A stretch of 29,961 nt of DNA. It comes from CAZXIY01 sp964640935. Lineage in GTDB: Archaea; Thermoplasmatota; Thermoplasmata; Methanomassiliicoccales; Methanomethylophilaceae. Below are positions 1 to 7,837 of this stretch, one piece after another. The translations under genes and the position numbers were made by a program. The DNA lies in the NCBI GenBank assembly GCA_964640935.1, contig CAZXIY010000006.1, forward strand, positions 1 to 29,961. The letters are read 5' to 3'. How positions within the stretch are numbered: position 1 is the first letter of the stretch; each line of letters begins with the position of its first letter. Under the pieces are notes generated by a model that was given only the letters and a program-made list of their open reading frames with translations, ran no database searches and was not told the origin of the DNA.

Positions 1-503
1 AACATGACCGCGAGGATGGTGTTCTCGGCCGCCGCCTTGACCACGTTGTCGGGGTTGATGACAAAATTATCGTTGAAGTATGTCGGAACGTAGACCGGAA
101 CGGCTCCCGCGAGGCGTATGACTGCTTCATAAGAGACCCAGGCAGGGTCCGGAAGGAGTACCTCGTCGCCGGGATCCAGATATGCCAGGGCGATCATGAA
201 TATCGCCTGCTTCGTCGGTGTGACCAGGACATTCTCCGGAGCACACGGTATGTTGTTGCCGTTCTTCTCCATGTCCGCTATCGCTTTCTTGAGCTCCGGG
301 ATACCCGTCGACGGCGTGTAATGCGTGAAACCCGAATGCAGAGAGTCAACGGCAGCATCTATGATGTTGCCGGGAGTCGTGAAATCTGGCTCTCCCATGG
401 AGAACGATATGACATCAACGCCCTCCGCTTTCATCTGACTGACAAGATTGGATATAGCTACAGTGCCTGAGACCGGCACGTTCTGAAGCCTTTTAGATAC
501 CAT
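1..503 (-). CDS. Class I/II PLP-dependent aminotransferase, 5' part (cut by window edge)
   Basis: This is the N-terminal 167 residues of a pyridoxal-phosphate aminotransferase of the aspartate aminotransferase (class I/II) type; the frame stays open to base 1, so the catalytic lysine lies outside the window. Visible family motifs are MGEPDFTTPGNI (about residues 34-45), YTPSTGIPELKKAI (substrate/PLP region) and LDPGDEVLLPDPAWVSYE. The substrate cannot be deduced. ATG at 503 is used; an in-frame ATG at 509 adds two residues. The gene lies 46 bp downstream of purP on the same strand, and a TTAATTA stretch at 540-546 could be its own TATA box, so co-transcription with purP is uncertain. Confidence 0.85.
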   Translation of the reverse strand, partial: MVSKRLQNVPVSGTVAISNLVSQMKAEGVDVISFSMGEPDFTTPGNIIDAAVDSLHSGFTHYTPSTGIPELKKAIADMEKNGNNIPCAPENVLVTPTKQAIFMIALAYLDPGDEVLLPDPAWVSYEAVIRLAGAVPVYVPTYFNDNFVINPDNVVKAAAENTILAVM

Positions 504-549
504 CAACATACCCCGTTTCCCTTGTGTAACAGCAGTGCCGTAATTAACC

Positions 550-1623
550 TTATGTCATGATGTCCTTGAGCTTTCCGTCGTTGATAGCGTTCTTTATCTC
601 CATCGCTATCCTTCCTCCGGTGCTGAGTCCTGGGTAGATCAGGTCCGCATAAGGCGATCCGGAGATGAACGGGTTAGTGCCCGCGACTATCCTCGTCGAT
701 ATCTCGAAGACCCTGAATTCCAATTTATCTGTGACAACTGTCTCGAGGCAGAACGGCCCCCACATGCCGCCGAAGAGCTCGTAGGAACGGTTGACGGCCC
801 TCTCGGCCATATCGAACGCCTTCGGGAGCAGCGATTCCCTGATCACCACAGGCGTGTTCCCCGTCACGACAAATGAAGGGTGGAGGCCGTGGCGTTTCGC
901 ATCCTCCACGGAACCGAGCTTGTACATCTCGTCGATGTTGCTCTCATCCCTCCTGTCTATGGAAAGCAGTTCCAGGGAACCGCCCCTCTTGAGCCTGTAT
1001 CCGTCGTCCTTGAACGGGGCGTAGAAGAAATGGAGATAGTACCTCGTTCCGAGGCAGTACTCCTGTATGGTGTAAGGCTGGGTGTTGTCGATGGACATCT
1101 TGAAGTCCGGGTAATCCTTGGCGATGAAGAATCCGCGTCCGCCTTTCGCTCCGTGGTACTTCACCATGACCGGCTCGCTTATCTCCCTCGCATCGGTGAA
1201 TATGCGGGGCATCGGGACGCCGGCAGATGTCAGCCACTCTCTTTCCATGTCCCTGTCGGATTCCCACTGGAGAACGGCACGGTTGCAGTATACTGGCACT
1301 TCGTAGTTCTCGAATCTCTTGGGTCCCATGTACTCGACGAAGGAGCCGTGCGGGATGATGATGACATTCTTGTCCTGAAGTTCGCCGACCCTGTCCTCCA
1401 TGTCCTCGAAATCCTTGTATTTCACAATGGAATCCGGCTTGGCCAGAGGAAAAGCGTCGTAGTATCTCGTGTCATGGGATATCGTTATACCCATGGTCTT
1501 GAAGCCCATCTTACGGGCCCCGTGGAAGATCTGCAGTGATGAATGTGAACAAAGTGTCGCGATGGTTATGTCGCTGGGATCGTAATCATCAAGAATCGAA
1601 TCGATCTTCTTCTTGGGAACCAT
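550..1623 (-). CDS. purP: 5-formaminoimidazole-4-carboxamide ribonucleotide synthetase (formate-dependent, PurP)
   Basis: The 357-residue product matches the archaeal PurP family, an ATP-grasp enzyme that uses formate and ATP to formylate AICAR to FAICAR in place of the folate-dependent PurH transformylase. Recognisable parts are the N-terminal domain with TLCSHSSLQIFHGARKMGF, the ATP-grasp segment with VMVKYHGAKGGRGFF (about residues 152-166), the QEYCLGTRYYLHFF region, and the C-terminal metal-binding segment EFRVFEISTRIVAGTNPF. Length is typical. A TATA-like box (GTTTATAT on the minus strand) lies about 25 nt upstream of the ATG, so the mRNA is probably leaderless. It complements the purSLQ operon elsewhere in the window. 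Confidence 0.95.
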   Translation of the reverse strand: MVPKKKIDSILDDYDPSDITIATLCSHSSLQIFHGARKMGFKTMGITISHDTRYYDAFPLAKPDSIVKYKDFEDMEDRVGELQDKNVIIIPHGSFVEYMGPKRFENYEVPVYCNRAVLQWESDRDMEREWLTSAGVPMPRIFTDAREISEPVMVKYHGAKGGRGFFIAKDYPDFKMSIDNTQPYTIQEYCLGTRYYLHFFYAPFKDDGYRLKRGGSLELLSIDRRDESNIDEMYKLGSVEDAKRHGLHPSFVVTGNTPVVIRESLLPKAFDMAERAVNRSYELFGGMWGPFCLETVVTDKLEFRVFEISTRIVAGTNPFISGSPYADLIYPGLSTGGRIAMEIKNAINDGKLKDIMT

Positions 1624-1644
1624 ATCCTCTGATTGGTTTTGCAG

Positions 1645-1652
1645 ATATAAAC
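1645..1652 (-). promoter_or_regulatory. TATA box of purP
   Basis: GTTTATAT on the minus strand is centred about 25 nt upstream of the purP ATG at 1623, which predicts transcription starting at or next to the start codon. Confidence 0.6.
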
Positions 1653-1714
1653 GTTGAGGTTCCGACGCATCCCTTAGTCCGTTGTCTGATCGGTCCGTCG
1701 GACACCACTTTCGG

Positions 1715-1748
1715 TCACCTCCCCCCTCTAATCTTTATAAGGAGGTGA
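1715..1748. promoter_or_regulatory. Promoter of the RPA operon bracketed by an 8-bp inverted repeat
   Basis: TCACCTCC (1715-1722) and GGAGGTGA (1741-1748) form a perfect 8-bp inverted repeat whose 18-nt spacer contains the TATA-like TTTATAA (1734-1740). The expected transcription start is about 1763, so neither arm would be in the mRNA. An operator for a repressor that blocks TBP is one reading. An 11-bp hyphenated palindrome GTCCG-T-CGGAC lies just upstream at 1693-1703. Confidence 0.5.
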
Positions 1749-1800
1749 TGACATCGCTTCTCGGGCACCTGCGGATGCCCGCGAAAAAGGAGTCGATAGT

Positions 1801-3129
1801 ATGAATGAAGAAGAACTGACGCCTCATCTTGAAGAACTGAAAAAGGCGCTTAAAGAAGTAAAGGTCGACGACAGCGTGCTGCTCGAGGAGCTCGACACGT
1901 ACATCAACAAATACCATCTCGATGCGGATGCCGCAATGAGGGGCATCCTGAGGAAGCACGGCGGGAGCAACATAGGTTTCGTCACCGCCGAGAACGTATC
2001 GAAGAAGATCGGCGACCTCAACGGCACCGAACAGAACGTGGACATAACCGCAAAGGTCCTGTTCAACGAGAAGAAACAGATCAGCGCCAAGGGCGTCCAG
2101 AAGACAATAGTCTCCGGACTGCTCGGGGACGATACTGGGAATGCGTCCTTCACTATATGGGAGGATGTGGACGAGCTCGCGAAGGGCTCGGTATACAGAT
2201 TCAAGAACTGCTACACCAAGAAATGGAACGACCGCGTGCAGATCAACGTCGGCAACAAAGGCGTCGTCGAGAAGGCAGATGACGTCAAGATAGACGTTCC
2301 TGAGAGCAATTTCTCATCGTCATCTCCGGCAAAAGAGATGAAGATCGGCGAGCTCAGAGAAGGGATCGGCAGCGTTACGGTGACCGGACGCGTGCTCACC
2401 GTAGAGACGAGGAACGTCAGCGTGAAGGGAGAGCCCAAAACGGTATACTCCGGCATAATCGCGGACGATACGGGGAAGGTCCAATTCTCGGCATGGAACG
2501 ATTTCGGCATCAAGGAAGGAGAGACCCTCTGCGTGAAGAACGGATACATACGCGCATGGAAGGGCATCCCGCAGCTGAACCTCGGCGACAGATGCGAACT
2601 GACCAGGGTCGACGACACGTTCGGCAATGCGAACATCGGCGGATGCAGCACAAAGACCGTCGGAGAGATCGTCAAGAACGGCGGCGGCCTGGACATAATG
2701 CTCAGCGGGACAATCGTCGACGTCAGGTCCGGCAGCGGGCTCATCAAAAGATGCCCGCAGTGCAACCGCTCCATACTCAACGACGAATGCCTGGCCCACG
2801 GATCGGTGACGCCTGTCCTCGACGTCAGGATGAAACTCGTGGTCGACGACGGGACGGGAGCTATCAGCGCGATACTGAACAGCGACTGCACCGAGAAGAT
2901 CACCGGAGTGACGCTCAAGATGGCAACTGACCTCGCCAAGGCCCGCGGGGCCGAGATCGTGGCCAAGGAGATGAGGGAGAAGGTCCTCGTCAAACGCGTA
3001 ACGATACGCGGGAACGTCATGAGCGACGACTACGGCCCGATGATGATAGTCAGAGAGGCAAAGCTTCAGAACGTAGATGTCCCGGCCGAGGCTGCCAAAC
3101 TCCTTGCCGAAGTGGAGGGAGCGATATGA
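1801..3129 (+). CDS. Replication protein A, large subunit (OB folds plus zinc finger)
   Basis: This is a 442-residue single-stranded DNA-binding protein of the euryarchaeal RPA family. OB-fold repeats are visible at about 60-165 and 175-275, with the repeated signatures GDDTGNASFTIW and ADDTGKVQFSAW. A third OB region (about 290-430) carries a zinc finger with ligands C318, C321, C330 and H333. RPA coats ssDNA during replication, recombination and repair. AAGGAG (1787-1792) is 8 nt before the ATG. The gene overlaps the next RPA subunit gene by ATGA, which indicates translational coupling. A 9-codon upstream reading frame (1775-1804) ends in a TGA that overlaps this gene's ATG. Confidence 0.95.
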   Translation: MNEEELTPHLEELKKALKEVKVDDSVLLEELDTYINKYHLDADAAMRGILRKHGGSNIGFVTAENVSKKIGDLNGTEQNVDITAKVLFNEKKQISAKGVQKTIVSGLLGDDTGNASFTIWEDVDELAKGSVYRFKNCYTKKWNDRVQINVGNKGVVEKADDVKIDVPESNFSSSSPAKEMKIGELREGIGSVTVTGRVLTVETRNVSVKGEPKTVYSGIIADDTGKVQFSAWNDFGIKEGETLCVKNGYIRAWKGIPQLNLGDRCELTRVDDTFGNANIGGCSTKTVGEIVKNGGGLDIMLSGTIVDVRSGSGLIKRCPQCNRSILNDECLAHGSVTPVLDVRMKLVVDDGTGAISAILNSDCTEKITGVTLKMATDLAKARGAEIVAKEMREKVLVKRVTIRGNVMSDDYGPMMIVREAKLQNVDVPAEAAKLLAEVEGAI

Positions 3130-4034
3130 ACGCGAGAGAGACCGCATGGAGGATCTTCGCGGGAGAATTGAATTCATCTTCCCTCGAGAAGAAAGGCGAC
3201 GACGAGAAATCCCCGTCTTATCTGATCACCCCGCTGGGAGCGACCGTCAACAGGGTCCTGGTGGCCGGCGTCCTCCTGGAGAAGGAGAATTCCGGTACCG
3301 AGGAGGAACCGATGTGGAGAGGAAGGATCCAGGACGTGGTCGGGAACTACTTCATAAACGTCGGGAAATTCCAGCCCGAGGCCGCTGCCGCGATGGCCGA
3401 CCTTGAGACGCCGTCATTCGTAGCCGTGGTCGGAAAGGTCAAAACGTACTCCCCGGAGGAAGGAAGGGTCTATGTGACCGTCCGTCCGGAGCATATAATC
3501 AACATCAGCGACGAGACACGCAATCTGTGGGTCCTCGAGGCCGCCCAGTCCATGTGGAAGAGACTCCTCGACATGAAAGAGGCGCTGCAGGTACCCAACG
3601 TCACCGCCAATGATCTGATAGCCAAGGGATTCTCGACGCAGGATGCGAACGGCATAACAACCGCTCTGGACCAATACGGATTCCCGGATTCGTCGAAGTA
3701 CCTCAAGCTCATACAGGGAGCTATGAGGCTCCTGCTCCCCGACAGAGCTGTGGATCTCGGTCTGCCCGAGGACATGAGCGACATGCCCGACGAATTGGAC
3801 ATGGATAAGGACGATCGCGGATCCGGAGACGCCGCACCGAGCGCCGACAAAGAGGATATCATTCTGAGGATCCTCGATGAGCTCGACAGCGAACGCGGAG
3901 CTCCGAGGGACGAGGTCGAGAGACGCGCCGCCTCCGAGGGCATATCGTCCGACGAAGTGGAGGAGATCTCGAATTCCCTGATGGATAAAGGTCTCGTCTA
4001 CGAGCCGAACCTCGGCTTCCTGAAAAAAATATGA
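3126..4034 (+). CDS. RPA family second subunit (COG3390-type)
   Basis: The 302-residue protein resembles the archaeal RPA-associated proteins that partner the large RPA. An OB-fold core spans about residues 30-140 (VNRVLVAGVLLEK, MWRGRIQDVVGNYFINVGKF, VAVVGKVKTY). A middle helical region and an acidic linker (about 215-240, rich in D/E) lead to a C-terminal winged-helix-like segment (about 240-302), reminiscent of the RPA32 C-terminus used for protein contacts. The start codon overlaps the stop of the upstream subunit (ATGA), with GGAGGGAG just upstream. The operon ends in a strong intrinsic terminator directly after the stop codon. Confidence 0.88.
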   Translation: MNARETAWRIFAGELNSSSLEKKGDDEKSPSYLITPLGATVNRVLVAGVLLEKENSGTEEEPMWRGRIQDVVGNYFINVGKFQPEAAAAMADLETPSFVAVVGKVKTYSPEEGRVYVTVRPEHIINISDETRNLWVLEAAQSMWKRLLDMKEALQVPNVTANDLIAKGFSTQDANGITTALDQYGFPDSSKYLKLIQGAMRLLLPDRAVDLGLPEDMSDMPDELDMDKDDRGSGDAAPSADKEDIILRILDELDSERGAPRDEVERRAASEGISSDEVEEISNSLMDKGLVYEPNLGFLKKI

Positions 4035-4036
4035 AC

Positions 4037-4074
4037 CGATACGGCGTCTCGAACGCCGTATCGTTTTTCCTTTT
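4037..4074. terminator. Intrinsic terminator after the RPA operon
   Basis: A perfect 11-bp stem (4037-4047 with 4053-4063, loop CTCGA) is followed by TTTTTCCTTTTTT on the plus strand. It sits between the convergent RPA operon and the zinc-ribbon gene ending at 4075. Confidence 0.85.
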
Positions 4075-4674
4075 TTATGCTTCCCTGGCGATGAATGCCG
4101 CCCTGGACACGAATATCGTGTACGCCACCAGCAGTCCGATCACCAAGAGTATGGAGTCCGATATCAGAACGCCGACCTGCTGAGCCTTCGGCGCGAACGT
4201 GAATCCGAGGAAGATAACGACAGCCGCCGCGATGGTGAATGCTATCGCCGCAGACCAATACTTACGGAGATGAGTCGTTACCGATGCCACCAGGGCCAGG
4301 AGGCCGCTGACCAATGCTAGGTAACCGGACGACACCAAAAGCTCCTTCAGCTCCTTCTCGGTTGCTACGCCGATCTGCTCCATCACATAGATCCACTGAT
4401 CGTTGGAGAAGAAACATTTCATCAGCGATACCACCGTGTCGGTGGAGATGACCGCTAGGGCTCCGCCGATTATGCACACGGCGGAATACAGGCCCGCCAG
4501 GATAGACGCCATCTTCGCACGGCTGTCTGCCTTCCTGACCCTGTATTCTCGATCGAGTATGCGCTGCTTGTCCTCATCTATGAAAACGGCACCGCTGCAT
4601 TCCAGACAGTAGTCTTCCGAAGACGGGATCTTTTTGCCGCAACGCGGACAAACTTTGTCTTTCCCACCCATCAT
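4075..4674 (-). CDS. Zinc-ribbon, four-helix membrane protein (paralogue 1)
   Basis: The 199-residue protein starts with a zinc ribbon (C9, C12, C23, C26: CPRCGKK...CLEC), followed by a charged linker and four predicted membrane helices (about 52-80, 115-138, 142-163 and 169-190). I know no function for this architecture. The zinc ribbon would face the side of the membrane where the N-terminus lies, probably the cytoplasm. It is one of three tandem genes with the same layout. A TTG at 4689 would extend the frame by five residues, but a TATA box at 4697-4707 places the transcription start at about 4674, so the ATG at 4674 (or the adjacent ATG at 4671) is preferred. Confidence 0.8.
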   Translation of the reverse strand: MMGGKDKVCPRCGKKIPSSEDYCLECSGAVFIDEDKQRILDREYRVRKADSRAKMASILAGLYSAVCIIGGALAVISTDTVVSLMKCFFSNDQWIYVMEQIGVATEKELKELLVSSGYLALVSGLLALVASVTTHLRKYWSAAIAFTIAAAVVIFLGFTFAPKAQQVGVLISDSILLVIGLLVAYTIFVSRAAFIAREA

Positions 4675-4696
4675 GTCTGCATAAAACAAAGTGCCA

Positions 4697-4707
4697 GATA
4701 AATAAAT
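4697..4707 (-). promoter_or_regulatory. TATA box of zinc-ribbon gene 1
   Basis: ATTTATTTATC on the minus strand is centred 28 nt upstream of the ATG at 4674. It argues against the TTG start at 4689 and for a leaderless mRNA. Confidence 0.6.
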
Positions 4708-4820
4708 GTTCCCATGGCTCGATTAGAGGCATACCAGATTACGGTCCAGACGAGGCATGAATGAGAAAAACAGACATGCGACGGGACGATCCCATCCGAA
4801 ATTCGATGAAAAAAGTATGT

Positions 4821-4837
4821 AGGGGGGAATACCCCCT
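4821..4837. terminator. Compact G/C hairpin terminator of zinc-ribbon gene 2
   Basis: AGGGGG (4821-4826) pairs with CCCCCT (4832-4837) across the loop GAATA, just after the stop of the minus-strand gene ending at 4843. In the direction of transcription a T-run (complement of 4809-4814) follows. The remaining bases between 4708 and 4820 show no gene. Confidence 0.7.
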
Positions 4838-4842
4838 GTTGT

Positions 4843-5415
4843 TCAATTAGTGAATACTGGTTTGGTCGTAGAGTAGTAGTACGTCACGAGGACACCGACT
4901 ATGAGACCGATGATCGTCATCGCCATCATAACGGTCGCAATGATGTACATTATGAGTCCCAGTGCCCAGAATTTCTTCATTATTCCGCAGACACAACCGA
5001 TGATCCCGACGACTCCCGCTCCGATCATATAATATCCAAGCCATCCGAGCGTCGAACGGAACATGTCGATGGTCTGAGCCTCATCCCATCCGTACAGATC
5101 GCGGAACTGCTGGACTATGCTCGGCCAGTCCGCGCTGGTGGTCAGAGCGTTCATTATCGAATCCGTGCTGACAATGACCGATATACCCATGACAAGGACC
5201 AAGGCCGTATAAAGTCCCAACAGAACGGTCACCAATGTCAGGCGGCCGCTGAGGTCCTTTCCGGAATTGCTGTTATTCTGATATTGCGTGTTCTGCGACT
5301 GCGTGGCTTCGGCGGCATTGACCACCGAACCGCAGTCCTGGCAGTATGCTGTGCCTTTACGCAGCTTGGCGCCGCAGTGAGGACAGAAGCCCTCGTACTC
5401 GTCTTCTTCAGACAT
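4843..5415 (-). CDS. Zinc-ribbon, four-helix membrane protein (paralogue 2)
   Basis: The 190-residue protein has an N-terminal zinc ribbon (C11, C14, C25, C28) and a polar Gln/Asn/Ser-rich linker (about 35-53), followed by membrane helices at about 58-85, 125-148 and two closely spaced helices at about 150-183. The first helix, with GLYTALVLVMGISVIVSTDSI, clearly resembles the same segment of paralogue 1 (GLYSAVCIIGGALAVISTDTV). The soluble stretch between helices 1 and 2 ends in a STLGWLGYYMIGAG-type helix start. No function is known. It has its own promoter and terminator, so it is a monocistronic unit. Confidence 0.8.
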   Translation of the reverse strand: MSEEDEYEGFCPHCGAKLRKGTAYCQDCGSVVNAAEATQSQNTQYQNNSNSGKDLSGRLTLVTVLLGLYTALVLVMGISVIVSTDSIMNALTTSADWPSIVQQFRDLYGWDEAQTIDMFRSTLGWLGYYMIGAGVVGIIGCVCGIMKKFWALGLIMYIIATVMMAMTIIGLIVGVLVTYYYSTTKPVFTN

Positions 5416-5435
5416 AAATGCTTATTCCACTATTC

Positions 5436-5444
5436 TAAATAAAA
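5436..5444 (-). promoter_or_regulatory. TATA box of zinc-ribbon gene 2
   Basis: TTTTATTTA on the minus strand is centred about 25 nt upstream of the ATG at 5415, which predicts a leaderless transcript. Confidence 0.6.
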
Positions 5445-5479
5445 ACCTGTGGTAAAACAAAACACAAAAATGGTTAAAA

Positions 5480-5496
5480 TGGGGGAATGTCCCCCA
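5480..5496. terminator. Compact G/C hairpin terminator of zinc-ribbon gene 3
   Basis: TGGGGG (5480-5485) pairs with CCCCCA (5491-5496), loop AATGT, immediately after the stop codon of the minus-strand gene ending at 5502. The transcript would continue into T-rich sequence. Confidence 0.7.
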
Positions 5497-5501
5497 AAAG
5501 A

Positions 5502-6065
5502 TCATTGGGTCTCTTTGTCGGCATCCTTCGGGACGTCAGTGAACGAGTCCTTCGCAGAGTAGATCATCCATCCGACGAGTATGCCTATGAGCATACCGAA
5601 GATAGACCCTATGCAGAGGAATGCCGCAATGAAACATGTTATAACGGCTACCATCCACCACTTGCGCTTGACGACGCAGACGAGACTTACCGCAGTGAGT
5701 ACGCCGCTCGCCAATATCATGTACGCGATCGCCGTAACATACGTCCTGACGGTGTCTATCGTAACAGTGGAATGGGACACCAGCCAACTTTGGAACTCCG
5801 TATTGTTCCATATCGTGTTGGTTATGGCCGTCATATCCATGAGGGCCCACGCGGCCCATATTATCGCTGGGACAGCATAGATAACTAGCAGGAACGTCAG
5901 CCATGTCATCCTCGCGTCCTTAACGGCATTGTCATACTCCTTGTACATGTCGTCCCTCTGCTTCTCCGCATCGCTTCCTGCGATCGGCGAACCGCACTGC
6001 TGACAGTACTGGGCCCCGGCAGGAACGGCACATCCGCATTTAATGCAAAACTTACCATCACTCAT
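5502..6065 (-). CDS. Zinc-ribbon, four-helix membrane protein (paralogue 3)
   Basis: The 187-residue product has an N-terminal zinc ribbon (C7, C10, C21, C24), a charged linker with KQRDDMYKEYDNAVKDAR, and four hydrophobic segments: about 54-78, 105-130 and a pair between about 134 and 170. The C-terminal tail is hydrophilic (DVPKDADKETQ). It shares its layout and the spacing of helices with the two downstream genes but is clearly diverged in sequence, which points to an old duplication. No function is known. The start is supported by a TATA-like box about 27 nt upstream. Confidence 0.8.
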   Translation of the reverse strand: MSDGKFCIKCGCAVPAGAQYCQQCGSPIAGSDAEKQRDDMYKEYDNAVKDARMTWLTFLLVIYAVPAIIWAAWALMDMTAITNTIWNNTEFQSWLVSHSTVTIDTVRTYVTAIAYMILASGVLTAVSLVCVVKRKWWMVAVITCFIAAFLCIGSIFGMLIGILVGWMIYSAKDSFTDVPKDADKETQ

Positions 6066-6087
6066 GATGTGTTATCCGCCTCTATAG

Positions 6088-6095
6088 ATTTTAAT
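6088..6095 (-). promoter_or_regulatory. TATA-like box of zinc-ribbon gene 3
   Basis: ATTAAAAT on the minus strand is centred about 27 nt upstream of the ATG at 6065, fitting the leaderless pattern of its two paralogues. Confidence 0.5.
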
Positions 6096-6125
6096 TGTGT
6101 CGGTTTGGCGATAAGTCCCAGATTA

Positions 6126-6941
6126 TCATCTTTCCAGGACCGCCGTACCGTATCCGACCACTTTCTGAATGTCGTAACCGAGAGAATCCCATGAATCTGA
6201 ATGCTTCAGTATCCTTGCCTTCGAGGGCTGCGTGGCCATGATCGCAGCGGCGATCGGACCGTATCCGCAGGCGGATATGTCATACTCCTCGATAGCAGAA
6301 TACAGACCGTTCACGTCCAATCTGGCTATGTTATCGAGGACCATCCCGTCCAGTCTTGCGGCGGCATCCCTCGGTATGTAATGCGAAAGATCGCTGGATG
6401 CTATGACTATCACGTCGTGACCCTCGCATGCCTTTCTTACGGCCGCGGCGACCTTCTCCGCCTCGGCGCGGTCCTGCCTGTGCATGATCACGGGAACGAC
6501 GTGCGGATCTGGGTCTATGTACTGAATGAACGGAAGCTCCACTTCGATGGAGTGTTCGAACCTATGGGCGTTCGGACTGTCGATGATGTATTCGCTGAGC
6601 TTTCCGGCTATCTCTCTGTGGACCTTGCATTCTCCCAGAGGTGTGAGATAAGGGTCGCTGCACATCACCGCGTCGAACGGAACGCCGTAATGATCCGGTC
6701 CGATGACGACATAAGCTTCCGGAAGACCGTCCTCCGCGATGCTCTTGTAGACGTGGGCGGCATTCATGCCGGATGCCTGATAACCCGCGTGAGGGACGAC
6801 TGCACCCACGATGCGCCTGTCCTTCCCTCTGTTCCCGATCTTCCCGGGACCGATAGGGTGCTCGAAACAACGCTGTATCTCGTTCAAAAGAACATCTTTC
6901 TCAAGCGGGTAAAAACGCCCCGCTACAGCAGGATAACGCAT
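6126..6941 (-). CDS. MEMO1-family protein (AmmeMemoRadiSam system protein B)
   Basis: The 271-residue protein is a full-length MEMO family member, structurally related to class III extradiol dioxygenases. Its role in archaea is not established. Conserved elements are RYPAVAGRFYP at the N-terminus, VPHAGYQASG, GPDHYG, the HSIEVELPFIQY segment and SSDLSHY, which together supply the histidines of the metal-like site. The frame is open upstream to 7172, but that stretch overlaps rpsB; the ATG at 6941 matches the family start. It follows rpsB after 55 bp. A TATA-like TAAGATAAAG at 6962-6971 could also give it its own leaderless transcript. The rpoK-rpsB-MEMO order is common in euryarchaea. Confidence 0.92.
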   Translation of the reverse strand: MRYPAVAGRFYPLEKDVLLNEIQRCFEHPIGPGKIGNRGKDRRIVGAVVPHAGYQASGMNAAHVYKSIAEDGLPEAYVVIGPDHYGVPFDAVMCSDPYLTPLGECKVHREIAGKLSEYIIDSPNAHRFEHSIEVELPFIQYIDPDPHVVPVIMHRQDRAEAEKVAAAVRKACEGHDVIVIASSDLSHYIPRDAAARLDGMVLDNIARLDVNGLYSAIEEYDISACGYGPIAAAIMATQPSKARILKHSDSWDSLGYDIQKVVGYGTAVLER

Positions 6942-6996
6942 GGTAAAAGTGAAAGGGGTTGTAAGATAAAGGGTTTGTCCGTGTCCGGAATACGAC

Positions 6997-7608
6997 TCAG
7001 AGCTTCGACTCGAAGTCCTCGATCTCCATCGTGAAGTCCGCGGGATCCTTGATGTCTCCCCTTGCGATAAGGACTTCTCTTGCGAGGACCCAGTAGATGC
7101 ACGCCAGAGCACGCCTTCCCTTGTTGTTGGTGGGGATGACGAGGTCGACGTTCCTTGTCTCGTTGTTGGCATCGCACATGGCGATGATCGGTATTCCGAC
7201 GTCCAGAGCCTCTTTGAGGGCCTGTTTATCCGCTGCGGGGTCTGTGCAGAGGATGACTTCGGGCTCGATGAATCCGTCGTTCATCGGGTTTGTGAGTGTT
7301 CCGGGAACGAAACGGCCCGCGAACGCAGGAGCTCCTATTGCTTTCGAGAATTCTCTTGCAGGTCTCTGTCCGTACTGCCTCGCCGAAACGACAAGGATCC
7401 TCTTGGGGTCGAAACGGGCGAGGAACTTGGCTGTTGCCCTTATCCTGTCGTCCGTCTTCTTGACGTCAAGGACGTACAATCCGTCCTGCCTGACCTTGTA
7501 GATGAAATCTTTCATGTCAGCGCTTTTCTGCTGTGTGCCGATGTGTACGCCGGAGGTCAGATAGATGTCCTCTGCGACCAATAATTCGGTGTTCTCCGCT
7601 TCACTCAT
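6997..7608 (-). CDS. rpsB: Small ribosomal subunit protein uS2
   Basis: The 203-residue product is archaeal uS2, a component of the 30S subunit. Recognisable segments are YLTSGVHIGTQQKSADMKDF, the RFDPKRILVVSARQYGQRPA region, the FVPGTLTNP motif and the CDANNETRNVDLVIPTNNKG motif. The start codon lies 9 bp after the rpoK stop with a GAGGT ribosome binding site overlapping the rpoK end, so the two genes are cotranscribed. Confidence 0.97.
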   Translation of the reverse strand: MSEAENTELLVAEDIYLTSGVHIGTQQKSADMKDFIYKVRQDGLYVLDVKKTDDRIRATAKFLARFDPKRILVVSARQYGQRPAREFSKAIGAPAFAGRFVPGTLTNPMNDGFIEPEVILCTDPAADKQALKEALDVGIPIIAMCDANNETRNVDLVIPTNNKGRRALACIYWVLAREVLIARGDIKDPADFTMEIEDFESKL

Positions 7609-7617
7609 GTGTAAACC

Positions 7618-7788
7618 TCATTCTCTGTTAACTGTGATCGGGATCATGTCCCTATCGTATTCCAGCATGGCGATGTCGATCGGATCCAGCATATCCGCTG
7701 GATAATCTACGAGAACGGGTGCACCGAACGAAATCTGAAGCGCCCTTGCACCGATGATCCTTGCCTTCTCAAATCTAGTGTACTTCAT
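7618..7788 (-). CDS. rpoK: DNA-directed RNA polymerase subunit K (Rpb6/omega homologue)
   Basis: This short 56-residue protein matches archaeal RpoK: TRFEKARIIGARALQISFGAPVLV near the N-terminus, then DPIDIAMLEYDRDMIPITV. It stabilises the RNA polymerase core. It lacks an acidic N-terminal extension and begins directly at the conserved core. The ATG at 7788 is preceded by GGTGA four bases upstream. A TATA box at 7828-7837 would give a leader of about 18 nt, so this first gene of the operon, unlike most in the window, has a Shine-Dalgarno leader. The frame is open upstream to 8025 but that part shows no homology. Confidence 0.92.
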   Translation of the reverse strand: MKYTRFEKARIIGARALQISFGAPVLVDYPADMLDPIDIAMLEYDRDMIPITVNRE

Positions 7789-7827
7789 TAGTTCACCATA
7801 CCGGAGTGTTTCGGATATTAGGGTCTT

Positions 7828-7837
7828 AATTATAAAG
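7828..7837 (-). promoter_or_regulatory. TATA box of the rpoK-rpsB operon
   Basis: CTTTATAATT on the minus strand is centred about 44 nt upstream of the rpoK ATG, leaving room for a short leader that carries GGTGA. Confidence 0.6.

Noticed and set aside
880..1539. 219-codon plus-strand frame opposite purP
   Set aside because: Shadow of purP without recognisable protein features.
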